From: Comamonas sp. lk
Lineage (GTDB): Bacteria; Pseudomonadota; Gammaproteobacteria; Burkholderiales; Burkholderiaceae_C
Assembly: GCA_945901215.1 (NCBI GenBank)
Contig: CAMDKE010000011.1
Location: 1 to 19,265 of the forward strand
Length of the DNA: 19,265 nucleotides
Direction: 5' to 3'
Shown here: piece by piece, positions 1 through 7,518 of the stretch
How positions within the stretch are numbered: the stretch's first letter is position 1
How the letters are laid out: the number at the start of each line of letters is the position of its first letter
The notes under the pieces: generated by a model
What the model was told of the DNA's origin: nothing
The model's database searches: none
What the model saw: the letters and a program-made list of their open reading frames with translations, nothing else
Position numbers and translations under genes: made by a program

Positions 1-2
1 TG

Positions 3-320
3 CAAGGCCCGAATTACGTCGCCATGCAAGGCCAGATGCAGGTCTCGCACGACGGGGGGGCGGTGCTGGAGATGCGTCCGGAAAAGCGCATTTATCGCGT
101 ACAACAAAACCCGATGACCGAGGCTGCAATCGACGTCGGCGTCACGCGCGACCTGTATGTGTCGTTGGGCGAGCAGGTCGAGGGCGGGGCTTGGATCGTG
201 CGCGTCTACGTCAAGCCCTTTATTGACTGGATTTGGGGCGGTTGCCTGCTCATGGCGCTGGGCGGCTGGCTGGCGGTGACCGACCGGCGTTACCGCCTCA
301 AAGCGGGAGCGGCGGCATGA
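3..320 (+). CDS. ccmF: Cytochrome c heme lyase subunit CcmF, C-terminal fragment
   Basis: Only the last 105 codons are present; the gene enters from the left edge in an open frame starting at base 3. CcmF is the inner-membrane subunit that, with CcmH/CcmI, attaches heme to apocytochrome c in System I maturation. Visible features are the GPNYVAMQG segment near the start, a typical periplasmic beta-rich domain, and one final membrane span (IDWIWGGCLLMALGGWLAV) followed by a short basic tail, as at the family's C terminus. The TGA stop overlaps the ATG of ccmG by 4 bases, and ccmH and ccmI follow, which supports the call strongly. The start and the heme-binding WWD region lie outside the window. 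Confidence 0.93.
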   Translation, partial: QGPNYVAMQGQMQVSHDGGAVLEMRPEKRIYRVQQNPMTEAAIDVGVTRDLYVSLGEQVEGGAWIVRVYVKPFIDWIWGGCLLMALGGWLAVTDRRYRLKAGAAA

Positions 321-847
321 AATACCTGAAGTTTTTGTTGCCCATGGGCATCTTGTTGGTGCTGGTGCTGTTCCTGGGCGCCGGGCTTAAGTTGGACCCC
401 AAGGAAGTGCCATCGCCGCTGATTGGCAAACCGGCGCCTGCGTTTGCGCTTTCGCGGCTCGACCTGCCCGAACAAAAAATTGCCCGCGATGACCTGCTGG
501 GCCAGGTGTGGATGCTCAACGTATGGGCGTCGTGGTGCGTGGCCTGCCGCCAGGAGCACCCCCTGTTGGTGGAGTTTGCCAAGACCAAAACGCTGCCGAT
601 TTACGGCCTGAACTACAAAGACCAGCGCGCCGCCGGGCTGAAATGGCTGGGCGACTTTGGCAACCCCTACACCGCATCGCTGTCGGACTTGGATGGCCGC
701 GTGGGCATTGACTTTGGCGTCTACGGCGTGCCCGAGACCTTCATCATCGACCGCGAGGGGGTGGTGCGTTTCAAGCACATCGGCCCGGTCACCCCCGAGG
801 TAATTCGCACGCAAATTGAACCTTTGGTGAGGAAGCTCAATGGCTAA
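317..847 (+). CDS. ccmG: CcmG/DsbE, thiol:disulfide interchange protein of cytochrome c maturation
   Basis: Membrane-anchored periplasmic thioredoxin-like protein, 176 residues, the usual family size. It reduces the heme-binding cysteines of apocytochrome c, or the CcmH disulfide, before heme ligation. The N-terminal anchor is roughly residues 4-22, the redox motif is WCVAC with Cys74 and Cys77, and the cis-proline loop is GVPET at 137-141. I chose the ATG at 317 because it overlaps the ccmF stop as ATGA and begins directly with the membrane anchor; an earlier in-frame ATG at 233 would add residues that merely read through ccmF. The 3' end overlaps ccmH by 8 bases, so translational coupling is likely. 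Confidence 0.95.
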   Translation: MKYLKFLLPMGILLVLVLFLGAGLKLDPKEVPSPLIGKPAPAFALSRLDLPEQKIARDDLLGQVWMLNVWASWCVACRQEHPLLVEFAKTKTLPIYGLNYKDQRAAGLKWLGDFGNPYTASLSDLDGRVGIDFGVYGVPETFIIDREGVVRFKHIGPVTPEVIRTQIEPLVRKLNG

Positions 848-1313
848 GCGTGGTGTGACCCTGCTGTTGGCGGGCGTTTTGCCTGTCTTTTTGGCCTGTG
901 TGATGGGCGCTGCCTGGGCCAACGATGCCGCCCCAGCCGTAGACAACCCTGCACTGGAAGCCCGCATGGTGACCATTGCCAGCGAGTTGCGCTGCCTGGT
1001 GTGCCAAAACCAAACGATTGCCGACTCGCATGCCGAACTGGCCGTCGATCTGCGCCGCCAGGTGCGTGAGATGCTGCAAGCGGGCAAGACCGACCAGGAA
1101 ATCACCGACTACATGACCGCGCGCTATGGCGACTTTGTGCTCTACCGCCCACCGTTCAAGGCCACTACCGCGCTGCTGTGGCTGGGTCCGGCGGCCATGG
1201 TGGTGATCGGCTTGGGCTCGCTGTTTGTGGTGCTGCGCCGACGCAGCCGCATGGCGGCCGACCAGTTTGAGCCCGAAGAGCCGAGCGCGGCCCCGGACCA
1301 CCCCAAACCTTAA
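840..1313 (+). CDS. ccmH: Cytochrome c-type biogenesis protein CcmH
   Basis: 157-residue periplasmic thiol-disulfide protein anchored by a C-terminal membrane span. An N-terminal signal peptide (about residues 1-28, ending near AWA) precedes a three-helix domain carrying the family motif LRCLVCQNQ, with redox cysteines Cys52 and Cys55. A hydrophobic helix at about 110-132 is followed by a basic stretch (RRRSR) and a short acidic tail. In System I it accepts electrons from CcmG and forms the heme lyase complex with CcmF and CcmI. This is the short CcmH type; the TPR part found in long CcmH proteins is encoded by the next gene. It overlaps ccmG by 8 bases and ends 9 bases before ccmI. Confidence 0.95.
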   Translation: MAKRGVTLLLAGVLPVFLACVMGAAWANDAAPAVDNPALEARMVTIASELRCLVCQNQTIADSHAELAVDLRRQVREMLQAGKTDQEITDYMTARYGDFVLYRPPFKATTALLWLGPAAMVVIGLGSLFVVLRRRSRMAADQFEPEEPSAAPDHPKP

Positions 1314-1322
1314 ATCCGAGTC

Positions 1323-2522
1323 ATGGCCAATCCTTTGCACCCCCTTGTTTCCCCTTTCAAGCGCCAGCTTGCGCAGCTGCAGGAGCGCCATGTCCAAGGC
1401 ACGCTCACGAAAACCCAGCTAGCGCAAGAAACCGCCGCCTTGGAGCGCCGGCTGCTCGATTTGCTGCTGCACAACACGCCAGCGGATGGCGCCGCGGATG
1501 CGCCAGGCAAAACACCGCCAGGCTTGCTCGCCGCCCTGGCCTTGGCCATTGTGCTGGTGGCAGGTGCCGGCTACTGGTACACCGGTGCTGCCGGGCGTGA
1601 GGATGCCGCCGCGAGCGAAGAGGCCGGACAGGCAGGCAGTGCGGCACAAGTTGTGGCCATGGTGGACAAGCTGGCCGAGCGGCTGCAGCAAAACCCCGAC
1701 GACGGCGAAGGCTGGGCGATGCTGGCGCGTTCGTATAGCGTGATGGAGCGCAACGAAGACGCGCTTAAGGCCTATGCCCGCGCCTTGGCTTTGCGCAAAG
1801 ACGACGCCTCGCTGCTGGTCGACTATGCCGACGCCCTGGCGGTCAAAAACCAACACTCGCTCACTGGTGAGCCCATGGCCTTGATCCAGCGCGCGCTCAA
1901 GCTCGAACCGAATAACCTCAAGGGACTGGCGCTGGCCGGAACCGACGCCTTTATCCGCAAGGACTACGCCTTGGCTGTGCGCTACTGGGCCCAGGTGGAG
2001 AGCATTGGCCCGCCTGAAAACGCCCTGGTGCAGCGCGTGGCCTCCAGCTTGCAAGAAGCGCGCAGCCTGGCTAACGGTGCACCCCCACCCGCGCCCGAAC
2101 CTGTGGGCACCTCTGGGCCTTTGTCACCCCCGGCGCCCACTGCAGCCAGTGGCGCGGCGGCGACCAAGCCCGGCGCCGCCAACGCCTCGGTTAGCGGCAC
2201 GGTGAGTTTGTCTGCTGCGCTGCGCGCCCAGGTCAGTCCAACGGATACGGTGTTTATCTTTGCCCGACCGGCTGACAGCCGCATGCCCCTGGCTGCTGAG
2301 CGCAAGCAGGTTAAAGACCTGCCTTATGCGTTTACCCTGGACGACAGCAAGTCCATGTCCCCAGCGGCCCGTTTGTCGTCTGCCGCGCAGGTGGTGGTGG
2401 GCGCGCGCATCAGCAAAAGTGGTGACGCCATACCGCAGCCTGGCGATTTCAGTGGACTGAGCGCTCCGGTTGCGTTGGGCACGCAAGGTATCGCGCTGGA
2501 AATCAAAGATACGGTCAAATAA
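1323..2522 (+). CDS. ccmI: CcmI/CycH, TPR apocytochrome c chaperone
   Basis: 399-residue membrane protein that holds apocytochrome c for the CcmFH heme lyase. A helical, charged N-terminal stretch (residues 11-50) is followed by one membrane span at about 66-87, a TPR region at about 107-250, a Pro/Ala-rich linker at about 252-285, and a CycH-type C-terminal beta domain (287-397, with SGTVSLSAAL and TDTVFIFAR). Classical CcmI proteins begin with a first transmembrane helix before the charged loop. Here that helix is absent, and the frame is closed by a stop at 1311-1313, so no upstream start can restore it. The gene ends 17 bases before the convergent yqaA-like gene. Confidence 0.9.
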   Translation: MANPLHPLVSPFKRQLAQLQERHVQGTLTKTQLAQETAALERRLLDLLLHNTPADGAADAPGKTPPGLLAALALAIVLVAGAGYWYTGAAGREDAAASEEAGQAGSAAQVVAMVDKLAERLQQNPDDGEGWAMLARSYSVMERNEDALKAYARALALRKDDASLLVDYADALAVKNQHSLTGEPMALIQRALKLEPNNLKGLALAGTDAFIRKDYALAVRYWAQVESIGPPENALVQRVASSLQEARSLANGAPPPAPEPVGTSGPLSPPAPTAASGAAATKPGAANASVSGTVSLSAALRAQVSPTDTVFIFARPADSRMPLAAERKQVKDLPYAFTLDDSKSMSPAARLSSAAQVVVGARISKSGDAIPQPGDFSGLSAPVALGTQGIALEIKDTVK

Positions 2523-2539
2523 AGGCCACCGCCGGGGGC

Positions 2540-3016
2540 TTAATGCAGCAGGCGAATGCCGGTGAAAAACGCTGCTGTCAAGGCCGCGTAGCGCAGAAAT
2601 TTTCCGACCAACATATAGGCCACACAGGGCCAAAACGGCAGCTTGAGCCAGCCCGCCACGGTGCACAGCGGGTCGCCCACAAGGGGCAACCAGGCCAGCA
2701 GGCAGGCTTTGGGGCCGAGTTTTTGCAGCCAGGTCAGCGCCCGTCCGTGGGCTGAGCCCGCTTCTTTACGCTGCGTGATCCGGCTAGCGCCATATCCCAT
2801 CCACCAGCTCAGCGCGCCGCCCAGGGTGTTGCCCACGGTAGCGACACCGATCACTGACCAGTAGCTAGCTGGGTTGAGCTGTATCAGCCCCAGCACAGCG
2901 GGTTCTGAGCCCAGTGGCAGCAAGGTGGCCGATACAAAGGAGACCACAAACACCGTGAGCAGTCCGTACTCAGGCAAGGCCAACAGGGTCAGGACGGTTT
3001 GCAGGAGCGATTCCAT
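2540..3016 (-). CDS. yqaA: YqaA-family (DedA/SNARE-associated-like) inner-membrane protein
   Basis: 158-residue, strongly hydrophobic protein of the YqaA branch of the DedA/VTT superfamily. Visible marks are the SFVSATLLPLGSEPAVLGLI segment (about 26-45), the VGNTLGGALSWWMGYGASR segment (61-79) and a downstream LPLVGDPLCTVAGWL segment (110-124), which match the re-entrant-loop layout of the family. The start ATG at 3016 gives the normal family length. The frame stays open far upstream on the minus strand (to about 4198), but that part is antisense to dusB and has no membrane character. DedA-type proteins are linked to lipid scrambling and membrane homeostasis; the substrate of YqaA is unknown. 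It diverges from dusB across 138 bases. Confidence 0.85.
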   Translation of the reverse strand: MESLLQTVLTLLALPEYGLLTVFVVSFVSATLLPLGSEPAVLGLIQLNPASYWSVIGVATVGNTLGGALSWWMGYGASRITQRKEAGSAHGRALTWLQKLGPKACLLAWLPLVGDPLCTVAGWLKLPFWPCVAYMLVGKFLRYAALTAAFFTGIRLLH

Positions 3017-3154
3017 GGGTGGGGCAGTATAGGTAGGGGAAAACGGGCATGAACATTCCAAAAATTCTTCCATCTGCTGAAATTTTAGGCAGGTAGAATA
3101 AGCGGCCCGGCGCCAAAAACGGCGTCTTTTGCCCCCACCCCCACCCGTCTGACT

Positions 3155-4216
3155 ATGTATATCGGTCCATTTGCATTGGCAAATTCCCTGTTTGTCGCAC
3201 CCATGGCGGGGGTGACGGACCGGCCATTTCGCCAGCTGTGCAAGCGCCTGGGCGCGGGCTACGCGGTCAGTGAAATGGTGACCTCGCGGCGCGATTTGTG
3301 GGACACGCTCAAAACCTCGCGCCGCGCCAACCACGACGGCGAGCCCGGTCCCATCGCCGTGCAAATTGCCGGTACCGATGCGGCCATGATGGCCGACGCG
3401 GCACGCTACAACGTCGACCGTGGCGCCCAAATCATCGACATCAACATGGGCTGCCCGGCCAAAAAGGTTTGCAATAAATGGGCTGGTTCCGCCCTGATGC
3501 AAGACGAAGGGCTGGCCCTGTCCATCATCGACGCGGTGGTGCAAGCCTGCGCACCTTCCGGCGTGCCGGTGACGCTGAAGATGCGCACGGGTTGGTGCCA
3601 AAGCCATAAAAACGCGCTGTCTATCGCACTGGCCGCACAGGATGCGGGCGTGCAAATGGTCACCGTGCATGGTCGCACCCGCGAGCAGGGCTACAAAGGC
3701 GCGGCCGAATACGACACGGTGGCCGCCGTCAAGGCCGCGCTGCGCATTCCGGTGGTGGCCAATGGCGACATCACCAGCCCCGAAAAAGCCCGCGACGTGC
3801 TGCGCACCACCGGGGCCGACGCCCTCATGGTCGGGCGCGCAGCCCAGGGCCAGCCTTGGATATTTCGAGAGATCGCGCATTTTTTGGCGACCGGCGAGCA
3901 CCTGGCGCCGCCGCTGGTGTGCGAGGTCAAACGCCTGCTGCTGGAGCATTTGCACGACCATTACAGCCTGTACGGCGAGTTCAGCGGTGTACGCACCGCC
4001 CGCAAGCACATCGCCTGGTATGTGCGCGCCTTGGCTGGTGGTGATGAATTTCGCACGCGCTTTAATGCCCTGGACGACAGCGCCGCGCAGTTGCGCGCGG
4101 TAGCCGGTTTTTTCGACGTGCTGGGCGACACCACAGACCGGCTGCCTGCGCGCGCCACCGCCACAGATGCAACCCCCTTTTTGAACCCTTTTAACCACAT
4201 GGAAACCGCACTATGA
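3155..4216 (+). CDS. dusB: tRNA-dihydrouridine synthase B
   Basis: 353-residue FMN-dependent TIM-barrel enzyme that reduces specific D-loop uridines of tRNA to dihydrouridine. Clear motifs are APMAGVTDRPFR at 15-26 (FMN-binding start of the barrel), INMGCPAKKV around the catalytic Cys100, VHGRTREQGY at 171-180, NGDI at 203-206, and the MVGRAAQG phosphate loop at 225-232. It directly precedes fis, as in Enterobacteria and most Beta/Gammaproteobacteria, which selects DusB over DusA/DusC. The stop overlaps the fis start (ATGA). Upstream, TAGAAT at 3094-3099 could be a -10 box, but no convincing -35 is visible. Confidence 0.96.
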   Translation: MYIGPFALANSLFVAPMAGVTDRPFRQLCKRLGAGYAVSEMVTSRRDLWDTLKTSRRANHDGEPGPIAVQIAGTDAAMMADAARYNVDRGAQIIDINMGCPAKKVCNKWAGSALMQDEGLALSIIDAVVQACAPSGVPVTLKMRTGWCQSHKNALSIALAAQDAGVQMVTVHGRTREQGYKGAAEYDTVAAVKAALRIPVVANGDITSPEKARDVLRTTGADALMVGRAAQGQPWIFREIAHFLATGEHLAPPLVCEVKRLLLEHLHDHYSLYGEFSGVRTARKHIAWYVRALAGGDEFRTRFNALDDSAAQLRAVAGFFDVLGDTTDRLPARATATDATPFLNPFNHMETAL

Positions 4217-4446
4217 GCAGCAACACACTGGACGAGGCTGTGCGCACCAGCCTGGAAGCCTACTTTCGCGACATCGACGGCATGGAGCCCCATGGCCTGC
4301 ACGACATGCTGGTGCGGGCCGTGGAAAAGCCCCTGCTTGAAGTGGTTATGGTGGCTGCGGCCAACAACCAATCCAAGGCCGCCCAATGGCTGGGCCTGAA
4401 CCGCAACACCCTTCGCAAAAAACTACTGGAACACGACCTTTTATGA
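4213..4446 (+). CDS. fis: Fis-family nucleoid-associated DNA-binding protein
   Basis: 77-residue protein. Residues 27-49 form the dimer helices, with the conserved EKPLLEVVM, and residues 51-72 form the C-terminal helix-turn-helix, with NQSKAAQWLGLNRNTLRKKL closely matching Fis. Compared with the 98-residue E. coli protein it lacks the N-terminal arm that contacts DNA invertases, so it probably acts in transcription and chromosome organisation rather than as an invertase activator. It is linked by 4-base ATGA overlaps both to dusB before it and purH after it, so the three genes are almost certainly one transcript. Possible autoregulation cannot be judged from the sequence. Confidence 0.94.
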   Translation: MSSNTLDEAVRTSLEAYFRDIDGMEPHGLHDMLVRAVEKPLLEVVMVAAANNQSKAAQWLGLNRNTLRKKLLEHDLL

Positions 4447-6029
4447 ACGCACTGCTTTCTGTCTCTGACAAAACCGGTATCGTGGAATTGGCCCAGGCGC
4501 TGCACGCGCTGGGTGTGCGTCTCTTGTCGACCGGCGGCACCGCCAAGTTGCTGGCCGACAGCGGCCTGCCGGTGACCGAGGTGGCTCAGATGACGGGTTT
4601 TCCGGAGATGCTCGACGGTCGCGTCAAAACCCTGCACCCGCGCGTGCACGGCGGCCTCTTGGCGCGCCGCGAGCTGCCGGCGCACATGGCGGCCCTGGCC
4701 GAGCACGGCATTGACACCATCGACCTGCTGGTGGTCAACCTGTACCCGTTTGAGGCTACGGTCGCCCAGCCGGGTTGCACGCTGGAAGATGCGATAGAGA
4801 ACATTGATATTGGCGGCCCGGCCATGGTGCGCAGTGCGGCCAAGAACTGGAAAGATGTGGCGGTGCTGACCCATGCGTCGCAATACGCTGTGGTGCTGGC
4901 GGAACTCCAAGCCAAAGGCGTGGTCAGCGACAAGACCAAATTTGCCCTGTCAGTAGCGGCCTTTAACCGCATCAGCCAGTACGACGGCGCCATCAGCGAC
5001 TACCTGTCGAGCATCCAAGCCGACGGCAGCATGGCGGCGTTTCCTGCCCAGTCCAATGCGCGCTTTATCAAGCTGCAAGACCTGCGCTATGGCGAAAACC
5101 CGCACCAGCACGCTGCGTTTTACCGCGACCTGTACCCTGCGCCCGGGTCTTTGGTGACTGCCGTGCAGGTGCAGGGCAAGGAGCTGAGTTTTAACAACAT
5201 CGCCGACGCGGACGCGGCCTGGGAGTGCGTCAAGGGCTTTGACACACCGGCCTGCGTCATCGTCAAACACGCCAATCCCTGTGGCGTGGCGCTGGGGGCA
5301 GACGCGCTGGGCGCCTACGCCAAGGCCTTCGCTACCGACCCCACATCGGCCTTTGGCGGCATCATTGCCTTCAATTGCACGGTCGACGAAACCGCCGCGC
5401 TGCAGATCACCAAACAGTTTGTTGAGGTGCTGATGGCGCCGGCGTTTACGCCCCAGGCGCTGGCGGTGCTGCGGCCCAAAGTCAACGTGCGCGTGTTGCA
5501 AATCGCGCTGCCTCACGCGCTGGGCGAGGCGGGCGGCCCCAGTGCCTGGGACCAGGGGCGCAACGCGGTGGACGTCAAACGCATCGGCTCGGGCTTGCTA
5601 ATCCAGACCGCCGATAACCAGGTGCTCACGCTGGCCGACCTCAAAGTCGTTACCGCCGTGCAACCGACTGCGGCGCAATTGCAAGACATGCTGTTCGCCT
5701 GGAAGGTGGCGAAGTACGTCAAGTCCAACGCCATTGTGTTTTGCCAGGACGGCCAGACCCGGGGCGTGGGGGCGGGCCAGATGAGCCGCCTGGACTCTGC
5801 CCGCATTGCCAGTATCAAGGCCCAACATGCGGGCCTGTCCCTGGCTGGTACGGTGGTAGCCAGCGACGCGTTTTTCCCGTTTCGAGACGGTTTGGACGTG
5901 GTGGTGGACGCAGGTGCCACCTGCATCATCCAGCCCGGCGGCAGCGTGCGCGACGACGAGGTGATTAACGCCGCCAACGAGCGCGGCGTGGCCATGGTCT
6001 ACACCGGCGTGCGGCACTTCCGCCACTGA
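4443..6029 (+). CDS. purH: PurH, AICAR transformylase / IMP cyclohydrolase
   Basis: 528-residue bifunctional enzyme catalysing the last two steps of IMP synthesis: formylation of AICAR with 10-formyl-tetrahydrofolate, then ring closure to IMP. The N-terminal cyclohydrolase domain shows STGGTAKLL (29-37) and MLDGRVKTLHPRVHGG (56-71). The transformylase domain shows LRYGENPHQ (214-222), the catalytic KHANPCG (Lys275, His276, residues 275-281), TSAFGGI (301-307) and a downstream SDAFFPFRDG. Length is standard and the frame is intact. The start ATG at 4443 overlaps the fis stop and gives the canonical NALLSVSDKTG beginning. A strong terminator follows within a few bases of the stop. Confidence 0.97.
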   Translation: MNALLSVSDKTGIVELAQALHALGVRLLSTGGTAKLLADSGLPVTEVAQMTGFPEMLDGRVKTLHPRVHGGLLARRELPAHMAALAEHGIDTIDLLVVNLYPFEATVAQPGCTLEDAIENIDIGGPAMVRSAAKNWKDVAVLTHASQYAVVLAELQAKGVVSDKTKFALSVAAFNRISQYDGAISDYLSSIQADGSMAAFPAQSNARFIKLQDLRYGENPHQHAAFYRDLYPAPGSLVTAVQVQGKELSFNNIADADAAWECVKGFDTPACVIVKHANPCGVALGADALGAYAKAFATDPTSAFGGIIAFNCTVDETAALQITKQFVEVLMAPAFTPQALAVLRPKVNVRVLQIALPHALGEAGGPSAWDQGRNAVDVKRIGSGLLIQTADNQVLTLADLKVVTAVQPTAAQLQDMLFAWKVAKYVKSNAIVFCQDGQTRGVGAGQMSRLDSARIASIKAQHAGLSLAGTVVASDAFFPFRDGLDVVVDAGATCIIQPGGSVRDDEVINAANERGVAMVYTGVRHFRH

Positions 6030-6031
6030 AC

Positions 6032-6062
6032 GGAAAAAAGGGGGTCAGACCCCCTTTTTTCC
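6032..6062. terminator. Bidirectional Rho-independent terminator between purH and cysK
   Basis: A perfect 14-bp inverted repeat (GGAAAAAAGGGGGT at 6032-6045 and ACCCCCTTTTTTCC at 6049-6062) encloses a 3-base loop, CAG. The A-run on one arm and T-run on the other make it read as a hairpin plus U-tract in both directions. It starts 3 bases after the purH stop and lies 28 bases beyond the cysK stop, so it can serve both convergent genes. Confidence 0.93.
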
Positions 6063-6089
6063 TTTTCCCCTTGCGCTCCTGCGGCGGGC

Positions 6090-7010
6090 TTATTCGGCGG
6101 GCAAAAAGCCTTCAATCGACAAGTAGCGTTCACCCGTGTCGTAGTTAAAGCCCAGCACCTTGGCGCCTGCGGCCAACTCGGGCAGCTTTTGCGCAATGGC
6201 GGCCAGCGTGGCGCCGCTGGAAATCCCCACCAACATGCCTTCTTCTGCAGCGCTGCGCCGGGCCATTTCGCGTGCCGGTTCGGCATCGACCTGGATCACG
6301 CCGTCGAGCAACTCGGTGTGCAGGTTTTTCGGAATGAAGCCCGCACCAATTCCTTGGATGGGGTGGGGCGCGGGCGCGCCGCCGCTGATCACGGGGCTTT
6401 GGCTGGGTTCGACCGCAAACACCTGCAGCTGGGGCCAGTATTTTTTGAGGACCTGGGCCACGCCGGTGATGTGGCCACCCGTGCCCACGCCGGTGATGAT
6501 GGCGTCCAGCCCCTCGGGGAAATCGGCCAATATTTCCAGCGCCGTGGTGCGCGTGTGCACTTCCACGTTGGCCGGGTTTTCAAACTGCTGCGGAATCCAG
6601 CTGCCGGGCAGGGCGGCAGACAGCTCTTGGGCGCGGGCGATGGCGCCCTTCATGCCCAAGGCCCGGGGCGTCAGGTCAAACTTGGCGCCATAGGCCAGCA
6701 TCAGGCGCCGACGCTCGACAGACATGCTATCGGGCATGACTAAGACCAGCTTGTAGCCTTTGACCGCGGCCACCATGGCCAGGCCCACGCCGGTGTTGCC
6801 CGAGGTGGGCTCGATGATGGTGGCGCCAGGCTGGAGCGCACCACTTTTCTCGGCGGCTTCCACCATGGCCAGCGCAATGCGGTCTTTGATCGAGCCCCCG
6901 GGGTTGCTGCGCTCGGACTTGATCCACACGTTGGCGCCTGCACCAAACAGGCGGTTGATGCGTATATGGGGGGTGTTACCAATGGTTTGCAGAATAGTGT
7001 CGGCTCTCAT
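6090..7010 (-). CDS. cysK: Cysteine synthase A (O-acetylserine sulfhydrylase)
   Basis: 306-residue fold-type II PLP enzyme that makes cysteine from O-acetylserine and sulfide. Lys42 in SNPGGSIKDR is the PLP Schiff-base lysine, PTSGNTG (68-74) is the substrate-carboxylate loop, GTGGHITG (176-183) binds the PLP phosphate, and GISSGA (262-267) carries the serine next to the pyridine nitrogen. EPSQSPVISGG (201-211) and IQGIGAGFIP resemble CysK rather than CysM, so I name it cysK; the motif-based CysK/CysM split is not absolute. The ATG at 7010 is preceded by GGAG at good distance. The gene is divergent from rnpB and convergent with purH. Confidence 0.9.
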   Translation of the reverse strand: MRADTILQTIGNTPHIRINRLFGAGANVWIKSERSNPGGSIKDRIALAMVEAAEKSGALQPGATIIEPTSGNTGVGLAMVAAVKGYKLVLVMPDSMSVERRRLMLAYGAKFDLTPRALGMKGAIARAQELSAALPGSWIPQQFENPANVEVHTRTTALEILADFPEGLDAIITGVGTGGHITGVAQVLKKYWPQLQVFAVEPSQSPVISGGAPAPHPIQGIGAGFIPKNLHTELLDGVIQVDAEPAREMARRSAAEEGMLVGISSGATLAAIAQKLPELAAGAKVLGFNYDTGERYLSIEGFLPAE

Positions 7011-7102
7011 GGGGGCTCCGTTATGGTTGGGTTATGGGGAACTGGCACACTATTTTGCGGCAGTTTGCGCTGCGCCAGCGTTATATGGATATGTGGCGCA
7101 CC

Positions 7103-7108
7103 GATAAT
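7103..7108 (+). promoter_or_regulatory. Likely -10 box of the rnpB promoter
   Basis: GATAAT lies 6 bases before the first base of the RNase P RNA P1 helix (7115), the spacing expected for a sigma-70 start at the mature 5' end. A weak -35 (GTTATA at 7080-7085, 17-base spacer) matches 3 of 6 consensus bases. No experimental start site is available. Confidence 0.6.
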
Positions 7109-7114
7109 CGCGGC

Positions 7115-7489
7115 GTGAAGCCCACTAGGCCACCGCTGGTGCAATTGCTGGAAACAGAGCACTGGAGGAACGTCCGGACTGCGCAGGGCAGCGTAGCAGC
7201 TAACGGCTGTCCACTGAAAACCACGCCCGCAAGGGAGCGGCATAAGGTGAGGATCAGAGCAACAGAGACGAGCCGATTAAGTTCGGGTGAAACGGGCAAT
7301 CTCTACGCGCAGCAATACCAAGTAGGCCAACGCAAAGCGCAGCGGTTCGCCGCCGCGTCCTGACCGGGGCCCCCGGAGTTGGCGGGTAGGTAGCACCGAG
7401 CCTTGGGGTGACCCAGGGCCCAGATTAATGGTGGTCACATGCAGGGGCAACCCCGCATGCACAGAATCCGGCGTAACGGTGGGCTTCAC
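7115..7489 (+). ncRNA. rnpB: RNase P RNA, bacterial type A
   Basis: Catalytic RNA that trims 5' leaders from pre-tRNAs. The ends are set by the P1 helix: GTGAAGCCCAC (7115-7125) pairs perfectly with GTGGGCTTCAC (7479-7489). Conserved segments appear in order: GGAGGAACGTCCGGACT (5' side of P4, near 7164-7180), AGGGCAGCG, CAACAGAGACGAG (7260-7271), GGGTGAAACGGGCAA (near 7285-7299), AGCAATACCAAGTAGG, and ACAGAATCCGGCGTAA (7461-7476, 3' side of P4). The roughly 375-base length is typical of betaproteobacteria. P4 and the L15 loop each differ from the usual consensus (see findings). A short TTTT lies just after P1, and the convergent acyltransferase stop is only 30 bases away. Confidence 0.95.
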
Positions 7490-7518
7490 ACTTTTGTCCA
7501 CTGGCAGCAAAACCCGGC

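Noticed and set aside
290..1397. Long minus-strand frames opposite ccmG and ccmH.
   Set aside because: Third-position GC makes open antisense frames common here; the plus-strand genes carry clear WCxxC and LRCxxC motifs.
3017..4198. Upstream extension of the minus-strand yqaA frame, giving a 552-residue protein.
   Set aside because: It is antisense to most of dusB, low in membrane character and typical of GC-rich shadow frames; the real protein starts at 3016.
6090..7010. Naming the cysteine synthase CysM.
   Set aside because: EPSQSPVISGG and IQGIGAGFIP match CysK-type sequences more closely, though an enzyme assay would settle it.
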